DNA from: Cristatella mucedo
Lineage: Eukaryota; Bryozoa; Phylactolaemata; Cristatellidae
DNA: 64,000 nt
Assembly (NCBI GenBank): GCA_009760855.2
Contig: WPIO01000055.1
Span: 1,290,001-1,354,000, forward strand
Direction of reading: 5' to 3'
Numbering within the stretch: position 1 is the first letter of the stretch; each line of letters opens with the position of its first letter. The notes below the pieces were generated by a model that was given only the letters and a program-made list of their open reading frames with translations, had not been told where the DNA came from and made no database searches. The translations under genes were made by a program, and so were the position numbers. This document shows positions 35,690-47,243 of this stretch, in pieces.

Positions 35690-37207
35690 TACAAAGTACA
35701 ACTTTCGCCAAGATCTTAGCATACTCTCTAAGTTTACCAGAGTTAGGACTGCTAAGGCATAATAAGAAGCAAACGAAAATTAATACGGGAAATCATCAGA
35801 GCTTCAAATCATCTGATTCCTTATCTCATATTTCTCACGGGGGATCACGCAGAGTTCACTAAATGTAAGGTATCTCAACTAATTTCTGATCTCATGCAGA
35901 AAAAACGGATGAATCAACGTGGTTTAAATAAACAACAGCAGATTGACAGCAAAATCATTGTATTATGAAAATAGATGCCCGGTTATCTGCTTAGCGTTGG
36001 CTGGTCTGTAGTGACAGCAAACAATCATTTGCTCGCCTACCGTGAGAGTTCTTGCTCTCATCGTGTTAACGGTTCGGTTGCTAAGCTGTCTGCCTACATC
36101 ATTAGTAGGTTGCACGCGTTCGTGCCTCCAAAAAGCCAACTCCGACAAAGGAAGAGCAGCACAATTTGCGACGATGCATCGGTCTCGACAGAATTTTAAT
36201 TTCCCGCTGCCAGTGGAATCCTGGGAACTCCCACGATGCACCAGAAGAAGAGACCGCAAGCAGTGGCGCGAGACTCGGCAGCGAGTGAGTAGCTGTATTG
36301 CCACGCGTGATGGATGCTGCGCTTGCGCTGGCTCACTTTACCTTCCCTTCTCCTTTGGCACAGTCGATGCCTTGCCGAAACGACCCTGGGTCCCTTCAAG
36401 GGCACAAGTACATTCACATAGCAGCGTTTCAAAATGAACGCTCAAGTTGCTCCTGCGACGCGACTGAATTACTTGCGAAAAATATTCATCGGTTGAGATT
36501 GTTTTGCTGACTTGGTCGCTTAAATTTCGGATACGGCTAAATAGCGAGAAAAAAATGTAAAGACGTCTGACTACAAGCCAAGTTTTAATCGCCAAGTTTT
36601 ACAAACCCTCACGACGCGGCAGGGGCGGAGCGCGAATGTTCAGGTTAGGGGAGGGCAAGGGTCAAGGGTGCTCCGGACTCCTTCAGATACAATGACGTGG
36701 GTCCCACATAAAAACAGTTTATGAAATACATTGACAAATCCATTCGACTCATATTCATTTTACTTCTTCAGGCTGCGCCTGCCTCTTTGCCCGAGGGGAA
36801 ATTTTCCCTGCGACTCCCGGCTCTTCTCCCTGCCCCTGGGGGGCGGGGCTTTTGCCCACCCCGCCCCCCAGGGTGTGCCACTGTACAATTGGCTGACCAA
36901 ACTCGAAGCGTCACCGAAGCTCTGTGCGGCCACTTTGTCCTGGTCAATTGTGCTGATGATTTCATTTTTTTCGGACGAGAACTAACTGTCCTTCAAAGGC
37001 TATCGCGCCTTTGCACTAATTACAAATTGCAACAGCTACCACACTTTGCGCACGCACAGCAGCAGCTGCTGCGGTTCTCGCGAGACCCTGTCCTGCAGCC
37101 GAGCGGCGAGAAATTCTGGTCAATTCTGAAATAGTAGCCATTTTTATATCGCTTCCGGTTGGAAACTTTGCTTCGCTTGAGAATTTAAAACGTGTGAGCA
37201 TTCTCGG
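35690..37207. other. no gene recognised; contains a perfect GC hairpin
   Basis: No exon could be supported. The stretch at 36780-36900 is GC-rich and holds the inverted repeat at 36834-36873. Confidence 0.45.
36834..36873. repeat. perfect inverted repeat, 15-bp arms, 10-bp loop
   Basis: Left arm 36834-36848 (CCCTGGGGGGCGGGG), loop CTTTTGCCCA, right arm 36859-36873 exactly complementary. Confidence 0.96.
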
Positions 37208-37285
37208 GTTATAATAAGAATAATAATAATGCACTTGATAAAGCGTCCTCAGAGAACTCAGTCTTTTTCTAGGCGCTTTGGGCTA
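37208..37285 (-). mobile_element. LINE-A tail fragment
   Basis: Only the (ATT)n tail and terminal stem-loop remain: AATAATAATGCACTTGATAA, GCGTCCTCAGAGAACTCAG and TAGGCGCTTT on the plus strand. Confidence 0.85.
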
Positions 37286-37289
37286 TATT

Positions 37290-39713
37290 TCCTTAGCATA
37301 ATTAAGATGCTTACAATGAAGGGTTACGACAGGGAACTTGTAGACTTTCTACAAATGTGAGCACCCTGCTACGTGTGGCAAATACTACGCCTCCTCCAGC
37401 GTCACAGATTCCGCCTTCAGCGTCGTACAACGTTGCGATTTCATGCGTAGAGACGTGTACTGCTTTGAATATCACCTTTAGCGGGCATTCATAAATCGCT
37501 CGAATGGATTGCGACAGAATGCAGACATTCAAGCTTACGGCCAATTGCGGCTACGTAATGCGGGATGCTCAAAGTGTGCTGCAATCACATACAATAGGCA
37601 ACTCCATTTTGATGAACTTCAATTGCTCAACTGATCCTGAGCATGCGACGTTACGAACGCGGCTTTCATCTCCGGTCTGAACTAGGCCGCAATCGCACGC
37701 GCTTCGGTGCAAAGGTCTCAGCAGACGCCCTAATACCTAACGCCGGCGACGCCCTAATACCTAGCGGCGCTGCTAGTTACTTGTGGGCGCCGCACCGATG
37801 CACGCAGGAATGCCGACCGTATCAGAAACGCGGCCGCGACGATGAGCGCTCATACCTTAGCATATCAAGTCCGTACTCAAAAATGCGGACAAGTCTACTT
37901 GACACCAGTGGACGGTTACAGGCGTTCAACAGCGGCCATGCCGAACACTGACGGCTTTTGTCATCTAGAGTTCAAAAATCAGCTCCAATGCCAATGTACC
38001 CCCAGCCTTGAGTTCTGAGTGCCGCCTGTATAGGGCACCGGCTTTTCATGTGGCCTCAGCAATAAGCTATCGCACAATCGTGAATAATAATTATCTGCCA
38101 CAATCCGGCTGGTATAGCTGACGGCGCCGTTTCACTGCCTCCCACTTAAATGAAAGCCGTCCTCGGCCGTATATAAAAACTTAACAACCAGCTATGGTAA
38201 TTGTCAACATTGTGCTTCGCCACCTCTTCAGGCTCTAACAAAAATTGCTATCGAGGATTTTCGGGGGTCGTCTCCTTCTAAGCTGTCGCTGTAGCTGCAT
38301 TGACTTCATCTTCCTCGCCAGCAGCCATCGCACCAGCGATCGCAACTCTAAAGTGTCTGCAGAACGTTCTGCTGTGCGTACGCTCAGGTCGCAAGCGCTT
38401 CACTCGGATGGAGATGAATGAGAGCTCTTAGCCGAAGCGAAATGTTAACCGCAACTTTAGTAGTAGCTATCGTGACAGATACGCGAACCGATCTCATACT
38501 AGAACTAAATTAGCACGCATAGCACAGGGGCAAGAGCAGACCTCCTTATACCGTAGAACGAGTAGTTTCGACTTCGCGTCGTCGTGCTCAGCACCGGCAT
38601 TGCCTCGGCAAATCAATCCGGTCTGCCTTTAGTTGGCTTAGTCTATGCGGTACGATAGACTGCGCCCGTGGTCCGACATCTCTCAAAAGGGTAAACCACT
38701 GGCAGACTTATGAAAAACGCAGTGAACCGTCAAGTGACTGCCAATCGGAACAAGATTTCCAATGCATTCGCTTTTACTACATGCGATTCAGCAACCGTAG
38801 CATGGTCGTAACCGCTCTACGTTAATCGGCATTCACGTAATCGAAGATGACGACATCGCATTCGCCAGGATGGAAAGTCAGAGGTATGCTCATGGAAGAC
38901 GTCGTGCAGACATTAAGAAACGCAAGTCAAGAAGTTTCGTCAAGCTGGAAAGCCGGCGAAAAGTAGTCGACATCAAAATGCAGATCGTGTAATAGAGACA
39001 GGTAGTCATTTTCATCATCGTGTAGCATCTGCGTTCGACATATGGCATTGTCACTGTACTCAACATTGCCAAAACTGTTTTTTTCGTGTGGCATATAGCA
39101 AGGCTCGGCTACAGTCACTTGAGACTTGTAGTCCAGACAGCATCTGTTGTACGCTCGTAGTCAGAGAAAGCAGCTTTCAGCCCAGCGTAAGAGCAGCAAT
39201 CCATAACTGCAACAGTTAGAACGATTAGCAGTCTTGCAGCAAGTTATATCAGTTTCAGACACCACACTGGCTATCATACGTCATCAGCAGCCATTCCTGT
39301 GCTCTCATGTAGAATTACAATCTCTGGCTTCTCAAGCCGTTAATTGGGCTTCCCGATTTCAACATACGGACCTTAGACTATGGCCTGCACTTGAGCTATA
39401 TTTTTCATCTTAGCACCCTGGACATCTTCTAGATTGACCATAGTAAGTTCAAGCCTGCTGCCGTCATAAGCACACTCAATTTCTAGCCACGTACCAGTCT
39501 CAGCAGTACTCTCAGCTAAATGCTGATTCACCGTGACATTTACAGTAAATATTCCCATTTGTGGCTTCAGATTTGACGTATCTCTCATTACAGGTTATCC
39601 ATACTCTGCAGACTAGTACATTTAAATACTGTCATATTCAGCTCGGCTCTTTGTACTGCCTCGGGACACCCCGAGTGTGTACTCGTTATTCACCTAAGGA
39701 AATAACGATGCTT
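37290..39713. other. no assigned gene; unassigned coding-like patch near the right end
   Basis: A short direct repeat (GACGCCCTAATACCTA, twice) lies at 37724-37762. Otherwise featureless except for the minus-strand frames at 38920-39590 listed separately. Confidence 0.4.
38920..39590 (-). pseudogene. unrecognised coding-like remnants (low confidence)
   Basis: Three minus-strand frames look more protein-like than their surroundings, with balanced composition and no low complexity. 39588-39373 contains MGIFTVNVTVNQHLAESTAE and WLEIECAYDGSRLELTMVN. A middle frame contains DCCSYAGLKAAFSDYERTTD (about 39200-39140). 39160-38927 contains CCLDYKSQVTVAEPCYMPHE and ends FSPAFQLDETS. The frames differ, so frameshifts or introns would be needed. 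I do not recognise the family. They could equally be chance. Confidence 0.2.
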
Positions 39714-39816
39714 AACTGCTGCACCAGTTTCAGCCTCTTCGCGCCCTCTTTTAACACCCACATGGTCTTTATGACTTTGTGGAGTTACAGACAGAGATAC
39801 ATTACATTCTCAAAGC
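39714..39816 (+). mobile_element. LINE-B copy with large internal deletion
   Basis: AACTGCTGCACCAGTTTCAG and CTCTTCGCGCCCTC from the coding region are joined directly to AACACCCACATGGTC of the 3' tail, omitting about 330 bp that other copies have. It ends GATACATTACATT. Confidence 0.8.
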
Positions 39817-39904
39817 ATGAATTCGCCTTCTGATTTCAATGGCCAAACTTGATGAGTCAGGCCTCCGTCATACGGCGTCACAGTAGACCCAGCCTTCGAA
39901 ACTG

Positions 39905-40750
39905 ATAAATGTAATGTAATGTATCTCCACCTGTAACTCCACAAAGTCATAAAGAGCATGCGGGTGTTAAACAGGAAAGTTTTTTATAGCGCACTTACAG
40001 CCTAAGCGGCTTTCGGTACGCATTCGGTAGCCAACAGACTTCGTCTCACGCAACAAAGAAAAAGTGGGAAGCATAGCACAGTCAGGAGAGCAGTTGAGGT
40101 AGTGAGTAGCATAGAAGTAGCAGCTCAGGACCGCTGAAAAGGGTGTGCCATAGTCGGCAGTAGGAGAGTGGTTTTCGTTGCGTAAGAATTGTGGAAGCAA
40201 GCTCCACAGTCTAGGACCTGCAGACCTAAAGCTTCTATCGCCAAAGGTCTTTAAGCGGAGGAAAGGGACAGCTAATTTATTGTCCACACAGGACCGGAGG
40301 ATGCGAACAGGCTGAAACTGATGCAGCAGTTCAGCTAAGTACGAAGGAGCCAAGCCGTAGCGGGCATTGTGGGTCAGCGTAAGAACTTTGCTCTGTATCC
40401 GTTGCTCAACCGGCAACCATCCTAGCTCTTTCAGCAAAGGAGACACGTGCTCAAACCGCTGGGACTTAAAGACTAGCCTTGTAGCCATGTTCATAGTCCG
40501 CTGCAGTGGCCTAATAGCTTTCTTTGGCAGCCCAGCCAAAAGGGAATTACAATAATCAAGCCGAGACAGAACAAAAGAGCTATTTAAATTTTTTACAAGC
40601 CCCTGTGGGAGAGAGCTCCTAATCTTGGATAGGGGTCGGATGTGATGGCTAGCTGTAGAAGCAGACTTCTGAATGAAGCTTTTGAAATTGAGGCAGCTTT
40701 CGAAAACAACACCTAAACTTCGAGCACGTTGTGTTCCCAAATTAAAGAAT
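39905..40750 (-). mobile_element. LINE-B copy, C-terminal coding region intact
   Basis: The minus strand is open for 257 codons (40740-39967): ARSLGVVFESCLNFKSFIQK, then LSRLDYCNSLLAGLPKKAI, LLKELGWLPVEQRIQSKVL and GPRLWSLLPQFLRNENHS. This is the region after the RT palm. The GTAATGTAATGTATCTCC tail lies at 39910-39927. It is the best-preserved LINE-B copy here, 5'-truncated near 40750, and lacks the RT catalytic motifs, so it is inactive. Confidence 0.88.
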
Positions 40751-40754
40751 TGTT

Positions 40755-41144
40755 TCCTTTGTATACGGAATATCTCATTCAGAGGCCGTGCCTATTGCGA
40801 CATCTTGAGTGTCGGGATTGATCGGGCAAAGTACCTAGTGAATAAGGAGACGCCCTTTGACGTTGCGACCTTTAAGCTTTGAGCGCCAACTGTGAGCTAA
40901 TCGCCGCGATCGGCATTCTATTTGGACGGATCAGCAAACACGATAAGCGTAATCTGGCAACGGCGCGCCATCAACGGCGCCTTCCGCAGGTCCGCAGGTG
41001 CGACCACAAGTCTGCGGCCATGCGGTAAAGTGTCGCGAAAATAAGCGCAAGCATCTCATCGTCGTCGTCGTGAAATATGCCGTCACCGTCGGCCAGCCCC
41101 CACGAGGCACGCGTTTGTCGGAAAGTCCTTACATTTTCTCCAAG
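40755..41144. other. no gene recognised
   Basis: Moderately GC-rich unique sequence between two repeat copies. No motif found. Confidence 0.4.
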
Positions 41145-41366
41145 ATAATAATAATAATAATAATAACATTGCACTTGATAAAGCGCCCTCAGAGAACTTA
41201 ATCTCTTTCTAGGCGCTTTACATTTGCTGCAAAGTGATACACAATAGAATAGTAAGTAAAATCATGCTTGAAAAACAAACAAAGTGAATAACATGGTTAG
41301 GGGTTACATGCACTGGGTCAGCATGCAAATGTGGTTAGTGGCAGCATGAACAGTGTCAGCACGCAT
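41145..41366 (-). mobile_element. LINE-A copy, 3' untranslated region only
   Basis: (AAT)n tail at 41146-41165, stem-loop (CCTCAGAGAACTTAATCTCT on the plus strand) and untranslated region to about 41366. Confidence 0.87.
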
Positions 41367-42929
41367 AGATAAATTCTATTTAACTGGAAGACACGTGCTT
41401 TAATTCCTTCGCCTAATCCATTGGTTCTAACACAGCATAATCCTGACCTATTTTGGAAACCACTTACTTAAAATCAGCAGAACTCTAAAGGTACTATGTC
41501 GACGCCCTGAGTTCGGAAAGGAAATGCGGACCAATCAGGAGCAATCTCAACCGTAGCGGGCACAGTCTACTGTGGGAGTTGTCTCCCATTTAGAAGCGAG
41601 ATTTACTATCAAAGGGCTCCTCCTCCTCCTTTCGAGCCACGACGAACGGTTGAGGCTCAGCAAGACGCCGTCCGCTTCAACGTGGCGGCGGCGGCAGCTG
41701 CTGCTGCTGCTGAACGTGAAGTAGGGATGCGTTGCGTAAGCACGCCTTTGCGGAGTTCAAGCCTCGCTCTCTCCTCGCACCATCCGTAGCCGTCGATTCG
41801 GAGCAGGCGCCCGCCGCCGCCGCCGCCACGCCCTCTGCCCACCTACCTTGGACGCATTACCGCAGGCCGGTCGTGTTCTTTCGCGCCGCCACGCCCCCTC
41901 CCTAAGGCAGATCGCGGCCGCTGATTTTTCTGCAGCAGCAACGGCGGGAGAAGAGCTGCGCCAGCGCAGCGGCGATAAAGCAGCGATGGCGCCTCCTTAC
42001 AAGTAGTCGGCGAGAATGGGATTCTCGCGGGCTACCACCCAGCCAGCCAGCCTATCCTGCTACTACAAGTGCCAGCTGATTTCTATTCTTCGAAAGCTAC
42101 CACTTGCCACTTGCCAGCGCGTGTACGTTTCCTTATCGCGAGGGCGATTCTGAACGAAAACCGCACGCTCTTAGAGCGAGCGCAATTCATTAAACATGGC
42201 GGGAGTGGCCTCGCGGCGACCCTCTGGCTGCGCTGCTGAAAGTATGTATGCCAAATCTGCCACACATCTTTTTCAAAGATTATTAGCCGTTCCCGAGCTG
42301 AAGCTCTCATGAATCGTAAACTAAATAACCGCTATCTAGCAGCTTACAGCTGTATGTAGAGGTGGCCAGAGTTGACGATTCGTTAGTTTTACTTCATCCC
42401 TCGTTCGTCGACAGATGCGACCCGATCACGCGATGCAGAATGCGCAGCCAGAAACTACGCGGACTCCTTATACTAGGCAGCAGACATTCAGTTTTATTTT
42501 CCGGTATGTGGAAATGTGAAAATTTCCTAAAAATGTGTTTTCCTAATTCCGTATACCTGAAATAAATACAGTCCGGCTTTGCTCTACAGTAGCCTTGGCT
42601 CTGTGGGCCTGGTCGAGGATATTTAAAAAAATTCTCTGGTTTGGTGGCTAAGCGTGGTACGGATTTCAGGTTTGAAAATATAGCACGTACTGTGCGGTTA
42701 CTTGAATTATTTACATTAATGGTTTAGTAGACGTTACACGATAGAGTTTTATCTATAGAAAATGGAACAGTACATGTGCCTCAAAAGAAAATTTTAGTCT
42801 GCGCCATCGCAAAGTAAGGGCATAATGAATACTCATATTTGATTGACATGGCATCACGAAGTCGTCTACATCTACCTGATGCATTTCGCTTGGCATGTGG
42901 ATAATTTATCACAAGGGCGAAAGATGATC
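41367..42929. other. no gene recognised; GC-rich island 41620-42330
   Basis: The island contains GGCGGCGGCGGCAGCTGCTG at about 41682 and GCCGCCGCCGCCGCC at 41812, with dense CpG. It might mark a promoter. Minus-strand frame 41842-41657 is poly-Gly/poly-Ala and is not credible as a protein. Confidence 0.45.
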
Positions 42930-43992
42930 CCTCCCAGCCTTCGAGCACCTCAAATTCTCTCAACTCACTTGCTGCATGCATTGATGACATCCGCACATGG
43001 ATGGCAGCAAATTTTCTAAAACTAAACGATGACAAAACTAACTTACTAGTTATGGGCAAACCCAGTGTAATTCAGAAATTAGGGAGGCTGACGCTCAAAA
43101 TTGGCTCTGCCAGCATATCTCCTGTCGAATCAGCTCGAAATCTAGGTGCCATATTCCAAAGCGACCTCTCGTTAGACGACCATATCAGCTCCACAGTCAA
43201 ATCTGCCTATTTTCAGCTTCATAACATTGTTAAAATTCGGGCTTGTTTACATAAGGATACCACGTCTAAGTTGGTCCATGCATTCGTGACATCTTGCCTC
43301 AACTTCTGCAACTCATCGCTTACTGGTCTACCGGTACGTGTGATCAGGCGATTGCAGCTGGTGCAAAACTCTGCAGCTAGGCTTATCTGTCGTGAGCGTC
43401 GCAGTTGCCACATCACACCACTTCTCGCCGATCTGCACTGGCTACCAGTCAAGCAACGGATTGACTTCAAGGTTTTGTCACTCACTTTTAGGTCCCTTCA
43501 TTCTATGGCTCCAGCCTATCTCTCCGACATACTCTCCCATCAGGCCAAGCATCGTACCACCCGCTTTTCGGAATCCAACAGTCTACAAATACCTCGTACA
43601 AACCTTAAATCCTTTGGAGACCGTGCACTTATTTCGTATGCTCCGAAAGCCTGGAACTCCCTGCCGACCTGCGTCAGAACATCCCCTGACCTGACCACAT
43701 TTAAAAGGAACTTAAAAACACATCTATTTAGGACAGCATTTAGTGGGTCCCTGTGATTCGTCCTTCACGTGCTTATGCGTGCTGACACTGTGCATGCTCC
43801 CACTAACCACATTTGCATGCTGACCCTGTGCATGTCACCCCTAACCATGTAATTCATTTTGTTTGTTTTTCAAGCATGATTTTACTTACCATTCAATCGC
43901 ATTTCCCGCTGCAGTAAATGTAAAGCGCCTAGAAAGAGATTAAGTTCTCTGAGGGCGCTTTATCAAGTACATTATTATTATTATTATTATTA
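42930..43992 (+). mobile_element. LINE-A copy with intact C-terminal coding region
   Basis: Open for 251 codons (43001-43756): MAANFLKLNDDKTNLLVMG, IGSASISPVESARNLG, RRLQLVQNSAARLICRERR, LADLHWLPVKQRIDF, then PTCVRTSPDLTTFKRNL and RTAFSGSL at the stop. This shows the natural C-terminus of the family. The 3' untranslated region and stem-loop follow, and a clean (ATT)n tail at 43972-43991. It begins just after the YADD box, so it is 5'-truncated and inactive. Its last 600 bp are nearly identical to part of the LINE at 45840-46125. Confidence 0.9.
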
Positions 43993-44383
43993 CTCCGCGA
44001 GAGCGTCAGTTAAAACATGTGAGGCCTACAGAGCATCCTTTAGCCGGTTATCGAGATGTGGCCATGGGCACCTTCCTATGCGACCACAGTAAGCGAACTG
44101 TTGAAGGTGTGTTACATAATTGCTGCTCGTTGGATGGGATTTATTGGAGAATTACAGGTTGTGAGTGCTGTAATTATCATTTCATTTATAATTTCAGTAA
44201 CTCTGGTACGTTTAAAAGCTGGCAGGGGGAGAGACTAGACACGTGAAGCTCGCTTTCCCAAGACTCTGGCGAATAGCTCCTGACCACTCAAGCAACTGCT
44301 CCTTCTGCTGGTGGACCCTTATAAACGTTGAACTGTCAAGTAGTGCCTTCCATCCTAAATCCACACATTCCATTATCCATTTC
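43993..44383. other. no gene recognised
   Basis: Unique sequence leading up to the left edge of the palindrome. Short frames only. Confidence 0.4.
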
Positions 44384-44589
44384 TCAAGTGCGTTATTATT
44401 ATTATTATCATCACAAACGCTGGGCCAGTGATGAGTCATGCTCAGCGATCCTGCCGACGCATTTCCTCTGCTGCACCAGCTGACTATGATCCGAGGCCAA
44501 GTATCATCTATCAGTTTTCTCCAGCATAGGGTTGACCCGGCGAGGTGAGATCCTTATCTAATGGGAATTTAATAAATCCTCTGTAATAG

Positions 44590-44712
44590 CGCCCAAAGAG
44601 AACTCTCTCTCTCCACCCAGGTGCATGCAGTTGCATGCGTCACAGGGCTCGGCCCCGTGACTTCTGTCATAGGTGGCGAGTGCCTTGACACCTGGGTCAA
44701 ACTAGTGCAGCG
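44590..44712 (-). mobile_element. SINE-A copy in the left palindrome arm
   Basis: TAATAGCGCCCAAAGAGAAC, then GGGCTCGGCCCCGTGAC and GGGTCAAACTAGTGCAGC follow the reversed SINE-A order, with a diverged tail. The 156-codon frame starting at 44621 begins inside it and is not a gene. Confidence 0.7.
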
Positions 44713-45361
44713 ATTTGGCAGCTGTAGCCACATGGAGTGTGTGAACTATTACTACATTATTAATTATCATCTCCTGTTTTCGGATATGTTTCGAAGCATT
44801 AATCAGTTTTACTCCGAGTTGGAGGTAATTGAGATGGGGAACAAGAGGAACGGTCCTTTCACCTCCTGTTACGCTTCTGTCTCAATACAAGAACACTGGC
44901 GCTCTGCAAGCGTGAGACATTGTCCAACGGAGTCCAAGCTTACGCAAATGTATGCCCCTAAAGAGGGTTGTATAGTCGGTCTCGGTTGGTTCCAGGTGTG
45001 TAAGTGGTTCGCAGGCGATCACACGCTGCCGTTTTCAGATGTCTGTATTCCGTTTTCAAACGAGGGATGCATGCTTGAATCGATGGCCTAACAATGTATG
45101 ATCTTCTAATGGCCTAATACTGCATGATCTTCCTTATCTGTGGTCGGATGAAGGCACCACCACTGACGTTTGTCTCCGACTGCTGCGAAAGTCACCGTGG
45201 AAGTACTTGAAAAGTGCTGAATCGTTATCTCGAACCGAGACGAATCTCTAGATGAGGTGACACGATCCGCAGTGGTGACATCAGCATCTTCCAAGGGTCT
45301 CTACCAGCGGCTCCCACTTTACATTACGTCACATGTTTACTTGAACATAATTTTCTCTTGG

Positions 45362-46125
45362 AAATTTATGGGCAAACCTAGTTTAATTCAGAAATGGGAA
45401 AGGCTGACGCTCAAAATTGGCTCTGCCAGCATATCTTCTGTTGAATCAGCTCGAAATCTAGGTGTCATGTTCCAAAGTGACCTCTCGTTAGACGACCACA
45501 TCAGCTCAAGAAGTCAAATCTGTCATAATCAGTCAAATCTGCCTACTTTCAGCTATATAACATTGCTAAAATTCGGGCTTGTTTAGATAAGGATACCACG
45601 TCTAAGTTGGTCCATGCATTTGTGACATCCCGTCTCGACTTCTGCAACTCATCGCTTACTGGTCTACCGGTCTGTGTGATCAGGCGATTGCAGCTGGTGC
45701 AAAACTCTGCAGCTAGGCTTGTCTGTCGTGAGCGTCGCAGTTGCCACATCACACCACTTCTCGCCGATCTGCACTGGCTACCAGTCAAGCAACGGATTGA
45801 ATTCAGGGTTTTGTCGCTCACTTTTCGGTTCCTTCATTCTTTGGCTCCAGCCTATCTCTCCGACATACTCCCCCACCAGGCCAAGCATCGTACCACCCAC
45901 TTTTCGGAATCCAACAGTCTACAAATACCTCGTACAAACCTTAAATCCTTTGGAGACCGTGCACTTATTTCGTATGCTCCGAAAGCCTGGAACTCCCTGC
46001 CGACCTGCGTCAGAACATCCCCTGACTTGACCACATTTAAAAGGAACTTAAAAACACATCTATTTAGGACAGCATTTAGTGGGTCCCTGTGATTCGTCCT
46101 TCACGTGCTTATGCGTGCTGACACT
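45362..46125 (+). mobile_element. LINE-A copy in the left palindrome arm, cut at its 3' end
   Basis: Starts TTATGGGCAAACC, encodes GSASISSVESARNLGVMF and, from 45607, an intact C-terminus to the stop at 46092. A local duplication inserts about 25 bp at 45507-45535 (GTCAAATCTG appears twice). The element stops abruptly after GTGCTGACACT at 46125. The rest of the untranslated region and the tail are missing, which is not how LINEs normally end. Confidence 0.9.
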
Positions 46126-46174
46126 TTCCAAAGCGTTTCGAAGGAGTTTTCCATGTTTTCTATTTTCCTTGTTT

Positions 46175-46220
46175 CCTTGGTGCCCCAGCTGTTGCCTATG
46201 GCACAGCTGGGGCACCAAGG
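46175..46220. repeat. perfect inverted repeat near the palindrome centre, 18-bp arms
   Basis: Left arm 46175-46192 (CCTTGGTGCCCCAGCTGT), loop TGCCTATGGC, right arm 46203-46220 exactly complementary. It lies in the 155-bp unique spacer (46126-46280), about 100 bp from the palindrome's symmetry centre (46302.5). Confidence 0.97.
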
Positions 46221-46280
46221 ACCACTATCACAACAGGGAATAGCCCCTGCTGACCGAGCACTCTGCAGGGAAGAACAGTA

Positions 46281-47243
46281 ATAATAATAATAATAATAAT
46301 GCACTTGATAAAGCGCCCTCAGAGAACTTAATCTCTTTCTAGGCACTTTACATTTGCTGCGAAGGGACATGCAATTTAATGGTGAGTAATGTCATGCTTA
46401 ATAAACAAACGACATGAATAATAAGGTTAGGGGTGACATGCACAGGGTCAGCATGCAATGTGGTTAGTGGCAGCATGCACAGTGTCAGCACGCATAAGCA
46501 CATCAAGGACGAATTATAGGGACCCACTAAATGTTGTCCTAAATAGGTGTGTTTTAAGTTCTTTTAAAATGTGGTCAAGTCCTGGGATGTTCTGACGCAG
46601 GTCGGCAGGGAGTTCCAGGCTTTCGGAGCATACGAAATAAATGCACGGTCTCCATAGTATTTGAGGTTTTTACGAGGTATTGGTAGACTGTTGGATTCCG
46701 AAAAGTGGGTGGTACGATGCTTGGCCTGGTGGGGGAGTAGATCTGAGAGATTGGCTGGAGCCAAAGAATGAAGGAACCGAAAAGTGAGCGACAAAACCCT
46801 GAATTCAATCCGTTGCTTGACTGGTAGCCAGTGCAGATCGGCGAGAAGTGGTGTGATGTGGCAACTGCGACGCTCACGACAGATAAGCCTAGCTGCAGAG
46901 TTTTGCACCAGCTGCAATCGCCTGATCACACAGACCGGTAGACCAGTAAGCGATGAGTTGCAGAAGTCGAGACGGGATGTCACAAATGCATGGACCAACT
47001 TAGACGTGGTATCCTTATCTAAACAAGCCCGAATTTTAGCAATGTTATATAGCTGAAAGTAGGCAGATTTGACTGATTATGACAGATTTGACTTCTTGAG
47101 CTGATGTGGTCGTCTAACGAGAGGTCACTTTGGAACATGACACCTAGATTTCGAGCTGATTCAACAGAAGATATGCTGGCAGAGCCAATTTTGAGCGTCA
47201 GCCTTTCCCATTTCTGAATTAAACTAGGTTTGCCCATAAATTT
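46281..47243 (-). mobile_element. LINE-A copy in the right palindrome arm, with full 3' end
   Basis: Mirror of the left-arm LINE but complete at its 3' end: (AAT)n, the stem-loop (CCTCAGAGAACTTAATCTCT on the plus strand) and the untranslated region to 46480. The C-terminal coding part has SNSLPIPRKNLKYYGDRAF where the left arm has SNSLQIPRTNLKSFGDRAL. Confidence 0.9.

Larger units (their letters stand above)
44384..46125 (+). repeat. left arm of a 3.8-kb palindrome
   Basis: Each position x here matches position 92605-x on the other strand from 44384 to about 46030 without a gap. In the outer 1.46 kb I found only three substitutions (two near 44754, one near 45720). From about 45850 inward the arms differ at several percent of positions. 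The arm contains an ATT run, a SINE-A copy, unique DNA and a LINE-A 3' part. Open frames of 156, 109, 90 and 62 codons occur in mirror-image pairs with the other arm. Confidence 0.95.

Noticed and set aside
44621-45091. 156-codon frame present twice (also 47984-47514) and therefore apparently conserved
   Set aside because: The two are mirror copies in the palindrome arms, and the frame starts within a SINE-A. Identity reflects duplication, not selection.
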